Assembly (NCBI RefSeq): GCF_963678635.1
Contig: NC_087071.1
Coordinates: forward strand, 11,855,088 to 11,919,087
DNA length: 64,000 nt
Reading direction: 5' to 3'
Source: Symsagittifera roscoffensis
Taxonomy: Eukaryota; Xenacoelomorpha; Acoela; Convolutidae
The notes under the pieces: generated by a model
What the model was told of the DNA's origin: nothing
Database searches by the model: none
Seen by the model: the letters and a program-made list of their open reading frames with translations, nothing else
Translations under genes and position numbers: made by a program
Shown: one piece after another, positions 1 to 9,183 of the stretch
Numbering within the stretch: the stretch's first letter is position 1
Layout: each line of letters starts with the position of its first letter

Positions 1-1107
1 AAAAGTTTCAATGTTAATTTCGGTCAGATTAGTTGATGTCATTTAATAGCAAATCTGAATCAATTAATATTTTTAGGGTTGGAATTGGTGTTTTAATCTC
101 CTAATCTATTTAGAACAAACTTTTGCGAAGATAAAAACTGATTAAAAGAAAGACAATGAAACAAAGATCCACTTAGCGAATGCCCCTAAAAATGTATAAA
201 TTAGGTATAAATTGAACAAATAGTAAAATAAAACAAGGATAGCCGGTTACTTTGTCCCGACCTTAGCCTTGAAAAATAATAACTAATTTTTTTTTCAAAT
301 TAGTGTGTTTTTTTCTGCATGGTGTGATAAAAAGATCTGAACAAAAATATAGAACTTTAGCATATTCAACAGTCATCGTGAAATAGGCCAATTGGAAATC
401 AGTTTTTTTACAAACAAAAAAATCGTTAAACGGCGTTAAAAACTAGAGTAAATATAAGTTTTCACGGCCTAAATTGAGTATAAATAAGCTATTGTAAGCC
501 TGCATGCTCACCTTATTAGCTCGAAATTAGACCAAAATTAAAAAAATTTGAAACCGGTTTTCCTCGACATTGAGAATTTTTTTTTAATGTTCGAATCACG
601 ACCGGAACGGCTATAAAATGATATATCACTCGACCCATTCCAATGATTTTTTGTGGTATCTGATTTTGCATGGAAGAAAAAGTAAAACACACCCTAATGC
701 GAAATTCCTCCCCATTTTTCAATGGTCCGAACAATTAGAATAAGACTTAAGATTTTCTTACGAATTTGAAAAGCAAACATTTTTCTAAAAAAAGCACTCA
801 TAAGGTAATTTTTTAACAGAATTTGAACAAATTTCAGAAGTTTGTAGATACTCATAAACAGTCAGCAGTTTTTCTTCGCAGTGATCTTTTAGTTTACTAA
901 ACAAAATCTAAATTTTTTCTTTTGTTTTGTGAATACAGGGTTCAGAACAGTGAAACTGATACATCTGTAGACCAGAATCCGATACTGTAACATAGGAACA
1001 ATGTTAAGTTGATTGTAATCTAATAGCTGATATCTTGGCACACAGTGCCTTTATTTCGAATAATACCACATTGTTTTCCGAGTCTGATTTTATCAAAATC
1101 AATATGA
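1..1107. other. AT-rich non-coding sequence
   Basis: No convincing exon is visible. The stretch is AT-rich with poly-A and poly-T runs. Part of it (about 533-750) matches a second copy in intron 5 of the SLC35G-like gene (about 8341-8560) and is listed separately as a dispersed repeat. Short open frames here show no recognisable domain. Confidence 0.6.
533..750. repeat. Dispersed repeat, copy 1
   Basis: Shares a collinear series of short matches with 8341-8560: a CGGTTTTYCTYGA-like segment followed by CATTGAGA or TACTGAGA, then AACACACCC, then TTCCTC, then CAATGGTCCGA versus CAGTGGTCGGA. The order and spacing are the same in both places, so these look like two diverged copies of one unclassified interspersed repeat. 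No terminal inverted repeats or target duplications are evident. Confidence 0.5.
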
Positions 1108-1476
1108 TTGACAAATCAAAACTTGCAATCAAGAGAAATGCCCACATATTTAAAAACGGGCTTAACTTTAATATTACAGAAATTAAATCGGAAATTGTGG
1201 TTGGACTCACTATTGAATAGATTAATAACTAACCGTCTGCTATTAGCCAACTTTGATTTAAACCTGACAGATGGGACTGAAAATGAAGGAAGTTTTTCAA
1301 AAGAAATTAGGACATGTTTGGATCGGTCAGGGTTGGTGAGCGAGCTTCGAAATTTCAAATCGAGGTACAATTTCAGAGACGAAATGCTGAACATGGTACT
1401 TAAAAACGTTATGGGCAGTGACTCAACGAAATTGAAATTGGCAAGAACAGAAAGTTTGCGATTAGAAAGTATTTAA
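1108..1476 (+). CDS. Possible orphan coding exon, unknown protein
   Basis: A 122-codon open frame. Its second half (about residues 55-122) has amphipathic, exon-like composition with a Leu/Arg/Glu-rich helix around LDRSGLVSELRNF, loosely like the short helical segment preceding LisH motifs in centrosomal proteins. I cannot assign a family. CCTGACAG at about 1263-1270 could be a splice acceptor, so the real exon may begin near 1271 and end at the TAA at 1474-1476. An AATAAA at 1775-1780 lies about 300 bp downstream, which would suit a terminal exon. The first half overlaps another weak frame. It could equally be chance or a relic. Confidence 0.25.
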   Translation: MTNQNLQSREMPTYLKTGLTLILQKLNRKLWLDSLLNRLITNRLLLANFDLNLTDGTENEGSFSKEIRTCLDRSGLVSELRNFKSRYNFRDEMLNMVLKNVMGSDSTKLKLARTESLRLESI

Positions 1477-1774
1477 ATATCTTTTTCATAGCTATTGGGA
1501 TATTTTTAACTACCCCCTGCGATTGCAATTGGGGTTAACATGAGAAGAGAATCCGTATAAGCTCAACCAACCGTTGGTTTAGTTATATTATGGGCTGGTC
1601 CTTCGTTACTAGGTACCATAAGGGGATAGTTAAGGAGATCCCTGCTGTTGTATATCGGAATTTATTTGTGTAAAAGTTAAAGCTGCAAAAATAGAGAAAT
1701 TCGAAGCTAAAGAGCGCAACTTTCTGCATGTTTGTAGTCAAAATTAACTTACTGCAGTTTCGAATTCTGTATTC

Positions 1775-1780
1775 AATAAA
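1775..1780 (+). terminator. Candidate poly(A) signal AATAAA
   Basis: Canonical hexamer about 300 bp after the stop of the possible orphan exon. In AT-rich DNA this is easily a chance match. Confidence 0.25.
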
Positions 1781-1977
1781 ATTAATTTATTTATTCGATT
1801 ATTTGTAAAAATGTTAATTCTGTTTATCCTGTACATTTTTCTGTTTATTTTTTGTTTCAAGTAATTTTTCAGCTTCTTGGTGACATTTTTTAAGTTAGAG
1901 TAATCCAGTGACTAAACAGGTGATTTGTTGTCCCAGCATAACTATTCAAGCATATCTAAGCATTGTTTGCTCACTAA

Positions 1978-2090
1978 GTTGTGCCTAGTGCCCGGGAAAT
2001 TAAAAACTTGTTGATCCGCTATTGATGTACAACATGCTCATCGCGATAGGTTTTTGGTTCGAATCTCAATACAACTATCCCGGAATTTTT
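1978..2090 (+). repeat. tRNA-like (SINE head-like) segment
   Basis: Shows box-A-like TGCCTAGTGCCC and, about 80 bases later, box-B-like GGTTCGAATCTC followed by a T-rich run. The spacing is longer than in a tRNA, so a tRNA-derived SINE or decayed tRNA pseudogene is more likely than a working tRNA. Confidence 0.3.
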
Positions 2091-2461
2091 TCAAGTCAAC
2101 TGCAAATTCCGAAAGATTATTAATTCATTACTTGTACGGCAATAATATGGCAAAAATTATAGCCTGTAGGTAAAAAGGCTAGATTTTCAAAAAAATTGAT
2201 TTAGTCTCGATCGTTTCCTGGTTTTATATAAAACCTTGTGTAGCCTTTCAACGCAATTCAGTTGACTGAGTTCGTTAAATTAATGTGCTTTCAGGTACCA
2301 ATGTTTTTTCAACTACAAGTAACATCGAAATTTTGACCGTTTTTGACCTTGCCATGCTAATTTCGTGTACTTCACAAGAACAAGCGCCTCTATTAGGCCT
2401 ACTTGCCAATTGATACGACATCTCAGTTCAGAATTTCTTCTTTGTTTGCTGCCATAATAAA

Positions 2462-2535
2462 ATACATTTCACTGGGAATCGATCCTGGACCTCCGGTGTG
2501 CGAGTCAAATAACCTAATATTATCCCCTAACAACC
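2462..2535 (-). repeat. tRNA-like (SINE head-like) segment, minus strand
   Basis: On the reverse strand a tRNA-like order is visible: a TTAGGGGATAATATTAGG box-A-like region, an anticodon-arm-like GACTCGCACACC, then AGGATCGATTCCC as a good box B. The cloverleaf stems are imperfect, so I read it as a tRNA-derived repeat or pseudogene. Confidence 0.4.
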
Positions 2536-2634
2536 GGAAAAATTCAGCAATTTAAAGCAATCAGTATTGTTAAACCAATTCATTGGGACCAGACGTGTTA
2601 GTAGAAAGTGTAGTTGCTGTTGGAAAATATCAGA

Positions 2635-2872
2635 ATGCCTTCGCAAACGACAATTGGGGATCTAATTTGCATTTGCGATGGACTTGCATTTGTTTTGGCG
2701 ACTATGGTGTCGAAAAAATTTTCATCAATTACGCCTATGGAGTTTTTATACGTGAGATGTGTGATGCAGCTATTAGCAGTGTTTTATGTGAAGTTTAGAA
2801 GCAGAAATTTCACAATATTCTCAAAAGGGAATACTAAACCATTAATGGCAACGGTGCTAACTGGCCTACTAG
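2635..2872 (+). CDS. SLC35G-like exon 1
   Basis: Residues 1-79 plus one base. Contains the first two membrane segments (about 8-25 and 35-52) and the start of the third. The donor reads CTAG|gttagt and leaves phase 1. Confidence 0.8.
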
Positions 2873-5800
2873 GTTAGTACCAAGTTTCATATAAATAGTT
2901 AATTTTTTGCTACTCTCTGATTTTGGTAACTGACAATTGAGATGAAAAATTTAACCAGATAGCTATTCGTTACAATTAATGAAAAGGCCTGACATGGTTA
3001 TGGCATAAAATTGTGGGCAAACATAGGCGAAAACTCCTTAAAAACAGCTCTGTGGAGCAAGGTAATAAAGAATTAGATGAGCTCTGGAAACCAACATTTT
3101 AAAAAAGAGAGAACCAACGCTAGAGCAGTTTTTAAAAAGTGAGCTCTGGGAACCAACGTTATATAGAATGAGAACCAACGCCAGAACCGTTTAAAAATTG
3201 CTCTGGAAACCAACGGATTAAATAATTAGAACTAATGCCAGAACGATCTACAAGCCTAATGGTCTACGGTTCCTGTTTCTAAAAAGTTTGTCATCTAATT
3301 TCCCCAGATACTTACTAAATCTTTAATTCACGTAACCAACCCTAAAAATTGATTTAATAAACGGATGTTAGTTTTCCTCTGGTTTTTAGGAGTTGTGTTC
3401 AGTTTGGCGTACCTCTACTCGTTAGAATATATCCCACCTGCAGACATGTTCGCCTTCCACAAACTCAAAATCATAGTCACAGGCATCACATCTATGCTCG
3501 TATTCGACGAGATCTTCGGAACACTAGGTCAGTAACAATTCTATTATTACGCTTGCGATCATTTAGTGTGTTTTTTTCCTAACCTAAACTTCTTTTTTTT
3601 CTAACCTAACTCGTAAATAAAAGTGTTAATTAAAAGTGTTCATTTATTTGGAAATTTCACTGTAGCATTGGAAATTGCTTAGCATCTGTTCTCCGCTTTA
3701 TTTGTCACAGAGTGGTTAATAGTAACTTTTAAGCTTACGTGGCGTGGAGGTTAATGTGTGAGACTCGTTATCTCTAGGTCGCAGGTTTGAATCTCAGAGG
3801 TAGACGAATTTTTGCTAAATCGAGGATCATTCTAGTCTAGTTTTTATTATTGCTCTTTATAGAGCTGCTTTTTGTCGTGTTCTCGCAAGTGTTTGCAAAG
3901 CGCAGCCTCTTGTCTGTGTTATAGTTCCTGCTCGAAGTAAATATAATAGGGCCTCGGATTTTAGTTGAATAACTATTTTGCGTAGTTAACTAACTAGTTC
4001 TGAGAAAATGGAGGAAATGAACTAATCAGAAAGATACGCTTTACTTTTACTATTTCTGTTGAAATTCTCCAGAAAATCGACATTATTTCAGAAATTAAAC
4101 GCCAACATTGGCATCTGCGCTAAGGCCTGTGATCACATGGTGGAGGAGTTGGTTAGATCATGTAAATTACAAAGCTGAAAATTTGAAAATGTGGCAAAAA
4201 ATTACTTCAAATGAAATACCCGGGTATTCTCTCAGACTCGCTACATTTTCAACAGAAAATTAGTTCAAAATTTTTTTTTGCTGTTACTGCAGTAAATTTT
4301 GTGAAGTTTTCTTTAACTAATTCGATGGGTTTAAAGGAACTATTTAGTTATCTAAAATGTTTTCTGTTACTTAACTAAAATCCGGGGCCTGATTATGATC
4401 TACTTTTTAATTTATCTTCCTCCCTTGGTATCTACTCAAGAATTTCGACGCTTTGAGTAAATTCATTTTTTATTTTCGTCCAATCAAGGAAGTATTTGTT
4501 TCTTGAATTTCAATACTGTGTGTTCAATGTAACAAGCAGTTCAGAGCAATTTAGAAATTTCTAGTTTTTGAGAATGGCGATTTTCCTGCATTCTGATCGA
4601 TTTGTCAAAAAGTATTCATATTTGACTGAATTACATCTACTTTACATTCTCCTCGCAAGCCAAAAAGTAAAGCCACGCATAGGGTTTCGAAACGAAAGCG
4701 CGTTGTTGATTCCGGAAAGAGTTTAAATTTTTGAAAAATTCTATTTAATCAGTTTAAAGGAACTGCACATAATCAGTGTGAAATATTTTTGTTTGGCGTT
4801 AAATTTTTTTTTCATACCAGGGGCGGATGTAGGGCTTTCTCGAATGGGGATTTTCAAATTTTTTCGATTTCGGGTCAGTCAGTTAAAAGTCGACATCGCA
4901 AAAAAGAATCAAAAGGTGGCTCTTTCGGCGGCAAAGGGGCCAAATTTTTGATGGAATTTGCTTTTCAAAAAATTCATCAAGTTTTTTTTTGTTTAAGAAC
5001 TAGTGGCTGCCTCCATTGTCATAGCAGGCGAGTTGGTCCTCACCCAACCACCAATCATATTCGGAGGTAGCATGTCGGCCTACGCAGATGCAACTGTGCT
5101 TAACTGGCTAGTGGCTCTCAGTTCAGTATTCTCTTCCGGATTCCAACCGGTGCTGTTAAGGTGAGTCTTGTTCAGAAAAATCTTGAAAGTATTGTGCAAT
5201 GAAATGATTTTTTGAATTCGTTTTTAAAGGAAGTTTGCTATATTGAAGCTCGTGATCGTTTTTTATATTGCACCTCGTTATTTTAAGGCTAGTGTTCTGA
5301 ACCGAACCGCAAATTTTGAATTGATTTCAATTTTAGCAATTATTTACTCAACCAAATGCTTGTTATAATACGAAATTTTTTTCTAACCGAAGTCTCCTAG
5401 ATTAGTGTTTTTTTTTGGTAAATACCAGCCAGTATATTAGTAGTTGAATTTGGGCTGACCTTAGTCGAAATTTTGAATTAGTTAACTTCAAATTATAGGT
5501 ATTTTTTTTATCTTTCAGTTTACTTACTTTTTTTTAGCATTTGGTTGTTATTTGGAAGCTCGCATTTGCCATTTTTGCTTGTACATGCGAAGTGCCACTT
5601 CGCTTTTGTGTAAATGTTTATGAAAGCTGTAGTGCTTAATTTGTTCATAATTTTAGCTTGTGCCTAGTTTTCTCTACTAATCTTTGTTCATCTGTTTTTT
5701 AGTCAATAGTTGTGAATACTTTTAGATATGCATTAGCCAGGGGCACGAAGGACTTCAAGTCGGATGCCTCGGACTACTTACTTCACTTTGGTCTGTTCGG

Positions 5801-8800
5801 TCTCACCATCCTCAACATGGTCGGCACCACAGCCACTCTCCAAAACAGAACTCAAAAAGTGAGCTTTTTCAATCCAATTGGGAATCATCTACCGGATGAA
5901 ACATTAGTATTTGTCTCTTAAATTTTTAATATTTATCGATCTGGGAAACATGTAACGTTTAAGACAGTAGTATTTGGAGTCATTGATTGAAAAATTGTGA
6001 AAATGGTCAAAAATGCAAAATTCATATATAATTACATGTGCGATGTAAAAGTTTCAAGTTACGAATTTGACAAGTTAATACTCTATACTATTTAATTCGG
6101 CTATGGGAAGTTCAAATCGGCAATCAAGCTGTATATACTAGCAAACGCTTGGTGTTATGATACGAGTTTGGTTTTTCCAATCTAAAGTGCGCAATTTTGT
6201 GCTGAAGATTTATGCTCAATTTTATTGGCGTGCGATTATGTGGATTATGTTTTATCCGCTTTAAAGCGCTTGGTGTTTATAATTGCATGATAATTACACG
6301 GTTGGTTTATATACTGCGATCATAAGTACATTTATAAGCAATTTGTTTTGCATTAAGCGATTTTTTTTGTATTTCATTGGTTTTTTTTGCCTTTAGGACT
6401 TCGTAGTAATGATGGTCTACTCCGTCCTTGCAATGAGTGGTTCTGCTCTCTTCAAAATCAGCCTGGACTACATCTCATCAGCCAGATATGCTGTCATTAA
6501 CTGTGCTGTCGTGCCTCTCGCCTTCTTCATGGATGCTCTGGCTGGGACTGGAAACTTCAGGTGGTCCGGTCTGTGTGGAGCCTCGATTGTGACTTTAGGT
6601 TAGTATTATATGACGCAGTCATTGTGATGCGTGCCAGACGGTGCAGAAATCAGAGTAGTAGAGGTATAATTTTATGCTCTTAGACTGGGGCGTATAATGT
6701 GTATTATTACATGTTCAAATCAATTTTAAAATAACATATATCTTTTCTGCGAATTAGGTTAATGGCAGCGTCCATGCCAGTACCGAGATACGAACTGATA
6801 TTAAATCTCTCACCTGAGAGGTTGTTATAATTCACAATGTCCTTATTTGGCTTTGCCTTCAATTTTTTGGCACAAACTTTTTTTGGGCAGGGCGACAAGT
6901 AGTAACAGGTGACAATTCGTAACCAAAGCGACAATTGACAAGAAGGAATTGGCAAATAGCATGCGCTCGCTCCGCTGCGCTTATATCCGGCACGAGAGGA
7001 ATACTTCGTGTGAATCAGTGTTCCTCGCTTAATCTACTGTTACGAATTGTCGCTTGTTACGATATGTCGTCTCACCGCTTTTTCGAGAATTAGAACTTCT
7101 CGTTTTTAGACGAAACTGATTGGTCGATATTTTGTACCTGCTGTTTTTCGAAAAGTCAAATAGAGATCATCCTCTAGACAAGCAGTGAGTTTGAATAAAA
7201 ATAACTCAGTACTGCACATTGATTGCTCAATTCTGATTGGATTAATGTTCCAACTTAAAACCAAATTGAAATCTATCCTTATCCACTTTTAACTTGAAGA
7301 TATTAGCTTAATCCGGCGATGTCCATTTAAAAAAAATCAACTTGAGAAGTGTAGCCGGATCCTCTGCAAGTAGTACTGAAGTTTCAGTACTGCCGAAAGT
7401 TACTTGTGGTTGCAAGTGCACGTGCTGTTTATTTTAGTTTCAAGAGGCACTTGAAACTTAAGGTTTTTTCTTATAAAATTTTTTTTACGCTCAATTTGTC
7501 TGCTACAAGATTTTCGGCTTTGTTTCCTCTTCGTATGCTTTGTTCCGTTGCTAGCCTAATATGCAAATGACTTGCATGTTTGCCTAGAATAATCTTCTAT
7601 GAAGACATACGAAAATTTAAACTTTGGTAGACCTTGTTTTTTTTAAAATAATTTTTCGTTTTTTTTCTTATCTATGTTTTTCTTAACTTCTATTAAGACA
7701 TACGAAATTTTAAATTTTAGTAGAGGTTTTTATAATTTTTTTTCTGTTTCGTTCGACCTATGTTTTTTATGTTTGTGTTATATCGCAAGTGACGCGAAGC
7801 TCTGCTTCGCCTCTGTGGAAAACTCTTCTCAAATTTTTAGAGATTATACCCTTTTCAAAATGTGTTGGGTCACAGAAGAGGATCACAGTGGTATAATTTG
7901 GTCAGCAATTGATCCGGTAGTTTTAGTGTAATTTTTCATTGACTAAAAACGCCTCAAATGATTGGTTTGGGGTAAAAAAAAATTGGGCTCGAATGTCTCT
8001 AAATCAATTGCACCATAATAATTTTGGTATAAGTAACCAAATTTTGTCTATCATTATTTTCTGTCTGAAGTTGACTCAATTTAACATCAGCTCTGTAGGG
8101 TTAGGTACAAAATCTAAAATTAGGAAAAAATTCTAAGGTATTGGCAGCCTGGGTTGACTACTGCAAAATTTTTAACGAAAATGATAGCTATTTTGAAAAA
8201 TTGTTCACAGATTATTTTCTTTGAGAAAACGCTAAGTGAAGGGTTGAAGCTTCAAAAACGGCTTTTTTGAAGCTTATGAAATATCGTTTTTGGTTTAATA
8301 AATATTTTTTGCTTTACTCGTTTGCTTTCGTGTAAAGATGGAGCAAAATCCGAACTTCGGTTTTTCTTGATACTGAGAAAACCATACAAATTTTAAAATG
8401 TCAATCAAATCGGGATAAAAAGGGCTTGAGTTTATAATTTGTTTGTGTTATCTGGTTTTGAGTGAAACAAATCAAAGAAGAAATTGTAACACACCCGTTT
8501 ACAAAGTTCCTCTTCACTTTCAGTGGTCGGAGCAAAAATAAAATAATTGTCTGAACCAAATTTAAAAGCCTACAAACAATTAGATTGATTTATTTCTTCC
8601 CTTAAGTTTTTCCGAAAATTTTGAATTTGAACTTTTTGAATATGCGCTGTCAGACAAAAGTCGCCTTTTCAGTCATAGATTTGCGTACCATTTTATCAAA
8701 TTAAATTATTTTTCATTTAAGCATATATATTTTTATTAACAATTGTCGGTTTAAAATTTTGTGATGTAGTTTCTCCATTCAAATAATTCGAAATAATTCT

Positions 8801-9008
8801 AAGTCACAAATTATTTTAAATAATTCATTTAAATGGACATCATTGACGTGATCGCTTAAGAATATTTCGACTAATATTGAGTTGTGTTCTGTAAGGAGTG
8901 ATGTTTTTCTCCCTCGTGCAATACTACAGACAGCAGGGCAAGATCAAAGGGGTGTGGCAAGTGTCTCTCAGAGGACAGCAGAAGTTCATCAAGATAGAAC
9001 ACAGTTGA
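2635..9008 (+). CDS. SLC35G-like EamA/DMT-family membrane transporter, six exons
   Basis: Coding exons 2635-2872, 3390-3527, 4998-5160, 5726-5858, 6397-6598 and 8896-9008 join without a frame break (phases 1,1,2,0,1) into 987 nt, 328 residues plus TGA. The product has about ten hydrophobic segments in two halves, the layout of EamA-domain drug/metabolite transporters. Family-like features are an Arg in the second helix (FLYVRCVMQLL, residues 37-47), the ADMFAF segment after helix 3 (about 99-104), and a LVLTQPPIIFG loop near 138-148 that closes the first repeat, as in SLC35G proteins. The length is close to the roughly 340-360 residues of that family. The substrate is unknown; SLC35G proteins are poorly characterised. 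The start at 2635 is the first ATG of the open frame; an upstream non-coding exon is possible. TMCO1 follows 2.7 kb downstream in the same direction. Confidence 0.82.
2873..3389 (+). other. SLC35G-like intron 1 with a short minisatellite
   Basis: GT-AG intron of 517 bp. Its middle (about 3044-3250) holds a degenerate tandem repeat, listed separately. Nothing else recognisable. Confidence 0.7.
3044..3250 (+). repeat. Degenerate ~60-bp tandem repeat, about 3 units
   Basis: GCTCTGGAAACCAAC-type segments start at 3080, 3142 and 3200 (periods 62 and 58). Each is followed by an A-rich stretch and GARAACYAAYGCYAGARC. A partial earlier unit begins near 3044. Units differ by several substitutions and small indels, so the duplication is old. 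Confidence 0.7.
3390..3527 (+). CDS. SLC35G-like exon 2
   Basis: 46 codons, acceptor TTTTTAG|GAG, donor CTAG|gtcagt. Encodes the end of membrane segment 3 (YLYSLEYI), the polar ADMFAFHKLK turn, and segment 4 up to the VFDEIFGTL stretch that resembles the FxE motif of EamA transporters. Confidence 0.85.
3737..3807 (+). repeat. tRNA-like (SINE head-like) segment
   Basis: Box-A-like TGGCGTGGAGG and box-B-like GGTTTGAATCTC about 40 bases apart, as in pol III internal promoters. Acceptor-stem pairing is not convincing, so a tRNA-derived SINE remnant is more likely than a functional tRNA. Confidence 0.4.
4818..4970 (+). repeat. Fragment of CAGGGGCG-ended repeat
   Basis: Begins CAGGGGCGGATGTAGG and continues with TTTCTCGAATGGGG, closely matching the left end of the element at 10901 (CAGGGGCGAATCTAGG, then TTTTCTCGAGCGGGG). 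No matching right end is seen before exon 3, so this is a truncated or solo end copy. Confidence 0.5.
4998..5160 (+). CDS. SLC35G-like exon 3
   Basis: Phase 1 in, phase 2 out; donor TTAAG|gtgagt. Encodes membrane segment 5 (AASIVIAGELVL), the TQPPIIFGG loop between the two EamA repeats, and segment 6 (LNWLVALSSVFSSGFQPVLL). The acceptor could also be six bases downstream. Confidence 0.82.
5161..5725 (+). other. SLC35G-like intron 3
   Basis: GT-AG intron of 565 bp, poly-T rich. It contains a small palindrome, GCGAAGTGCCACTTCGC, at about 5569-5585, similar in style to the GCGAAGCTC hairpins found elsewhere. No other feature is seen. Confidence 0.65.
5726..5858 (+). CDS. SLC35G-like exon 4
   Basis: Acceptor CTTTTAG|ATA, donor CAAAAA|gtgagc, phase 2 in and 0 out. 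Encodes a basic cytosolic-type loop (ARGTKDFKSD) and membrane segment 7 (LLHFGLFGLTILNMVGTTATL). Confidence 0.82.
5859..6396 (+). other. SLC35G-like intron 4
   Basis: GT-AG intron of 538 bp ending in a long poly-T tract. No repeat or gene recognised. Confidence 0.65.
6397..6598 (+). CDS. SLC35G-like exon 5
   Basis: Acceptor GCCTTTAG|GAC, donor CTTTAG|gttagt. Encodes membrane segments 8-9 and the start of 10. It includes SALFKISLDYISSARYAVINCAV-type sequence (split by residues in between), typical of the second EamA repeat where a small-residue helix follows a conserved Ala-rich turn. Confidence 0.85.
6893..7069. mobile_element. MITE-like element with ~31-bp terminal inverted repeats
   Basis: The left end (6893-6923) and right end (7039-7069) are near-perfect inverted repeats: CGACAAGTAGTAACAGGTGA then CAATTCGTAAC on the left; reversed, the right end reads CGACATATCGTAACAAGCGA then CAATTCGTAAC. 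The 115-bp interior has no coding capacity. Size and structure fit a non-autonomous DNA transposon. I see no clear target-site duplication, so the true ends may extend a few bases further. Confidence 0.65.
7371..7391. other. Short perfect hairpin
   Basis: AGTACTGAA and TTCAGTACT are inverted copies separated by two bases. A second hairpin (TTTCAAG with CTTGAAA) follows at about 7438-7458. Function unknown. Confidence 0.5.
7593..7770 (+). repeat. Degenerate ~93-bp tandem duplication
   Basis: AAGACATACGAAA at about 7601 recurs at about 7693. Both are followed by ATTTAAA, GTAGA and a poly-T run leading to CTATGTTTTT. The two copies are diverged. Confidence 0.45.
7781..7822 (+). repeat. GCGAAGCTC-GCTTCGC hairpin repeat, copy 1
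   Basis: TATCGCAAG followed by the palindrome GCGAAGCTCTGCTTCGC and CTCTGTG. Related copies lie at 14880-14920 and 19821-19862, all on the same strand, so this is a dispersed family with a conserved hairpin core. Confidence 0.6.
8341..8560. repeat. Dispersed repeat, copy 2
   Basis: Diverged copy of the 533-750 segment, with matching blocks CGGTTTTTCTTGA, ACTGAGA, AACACACCC, TTCCTC and CAGTGGTCGGA in the same order and spacing. Confidence 0.5.
8896..9008 (+). CDS. SLC35G-like exon 6 (terminal)
   Basis: Acceptor TCTGTAAG|GAG, phase 1 in. Encodes the end of the last membrane helix (VMFFSLVQYY) and a basic C-terminal tail (RQQGKIKG...KFIKIEHS) ending at TGA 9006-9008. A competing acceptor three bases downstream would drop one residue. 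Confidence 0.82.
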
Positions 9009-9177
9009 ACAACAGGTCAAATGATCAAATGCAATTGCTGTTGTTTATTGTATAGCTAGTAACAAATTTTTGACCAATCTTTTTTATTTTTGCCCAATCT
9101 TTTTAATTTTTGCCCTTGAAAAGGAAGCTTATGTTGAAAAATGCATTTTGAACATGCAATTGAAGTACTAAAAACGA

Positions 9178-9183
9178 AATAAA
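9178..9183 (+). terminator. Candidate poly(A) signal AATAAA for the SLC35G-like gene
   Basis: Canonical hexamer 170 bp after the stop codon, in the sense direction and the nearest one downstream. Confidence 0.55.

Larger units (their letters stand above)
1477..2634. other. Intergenic region and 5' flank of the SLC35G-like gene
   Basis: No coding signal. It contains an AATAAA at 1775-1780 and two tRNA-like segments: about 1978-2090 on + (box-B-like GGTTCGAATCTC) and about 2462-2535 on - (box-B-like GGATCGATTCCC). Sequence upstream of the ATG at 2635 could include a 5'-UTR exon; CAATCAG at about 2559-2565 is one possible acceptor. Confidence 0.5.
3528..4997 (+). other. SLC35G-like intron 2
   Basis: GT-AG intron of 1470 bp. 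It holds a tRNA-like segment (3737-3807) and a fragment of the CAGGGGCG repeat (from 4818). The acceptor has a strong poly-T tract. Splicing at AAG (exon starting 4998) or at TAG six bases later (exon starting 5004) keeps the frame, so two residues are uncertain. Confidence 0.7.
6599..8895 (+). other. SLC35G-like intron 5, repeat-rich
   Basis: GT-AG intron of 2297 bp. It holds a 177-bp MITE-like inverted-repeat element (6893-7069), two short hairpins near 7370-7460, a degenerate duplication near 7593-7770, a GCGAAGCTC hairpin repeat (7781-7822) and copy 2 of the repeat shared with 533-750. No coding exon is supported. Confidence 0.65.

Noticed and set aside
3570-3615. CTAACCTAAC / CCTAACCTAAAC as interstitial telomeric repeat
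   Set aside because: Only two or three loose units in poly-T-rich sequence; too short to be more than chance.
4789-5070. 93-codon open frame over the start of SLC35G-like exon 3
   Set aside because: It runs through intron sequence in a different frame from the exon; the exon frame gives the conserved transporter sequence.
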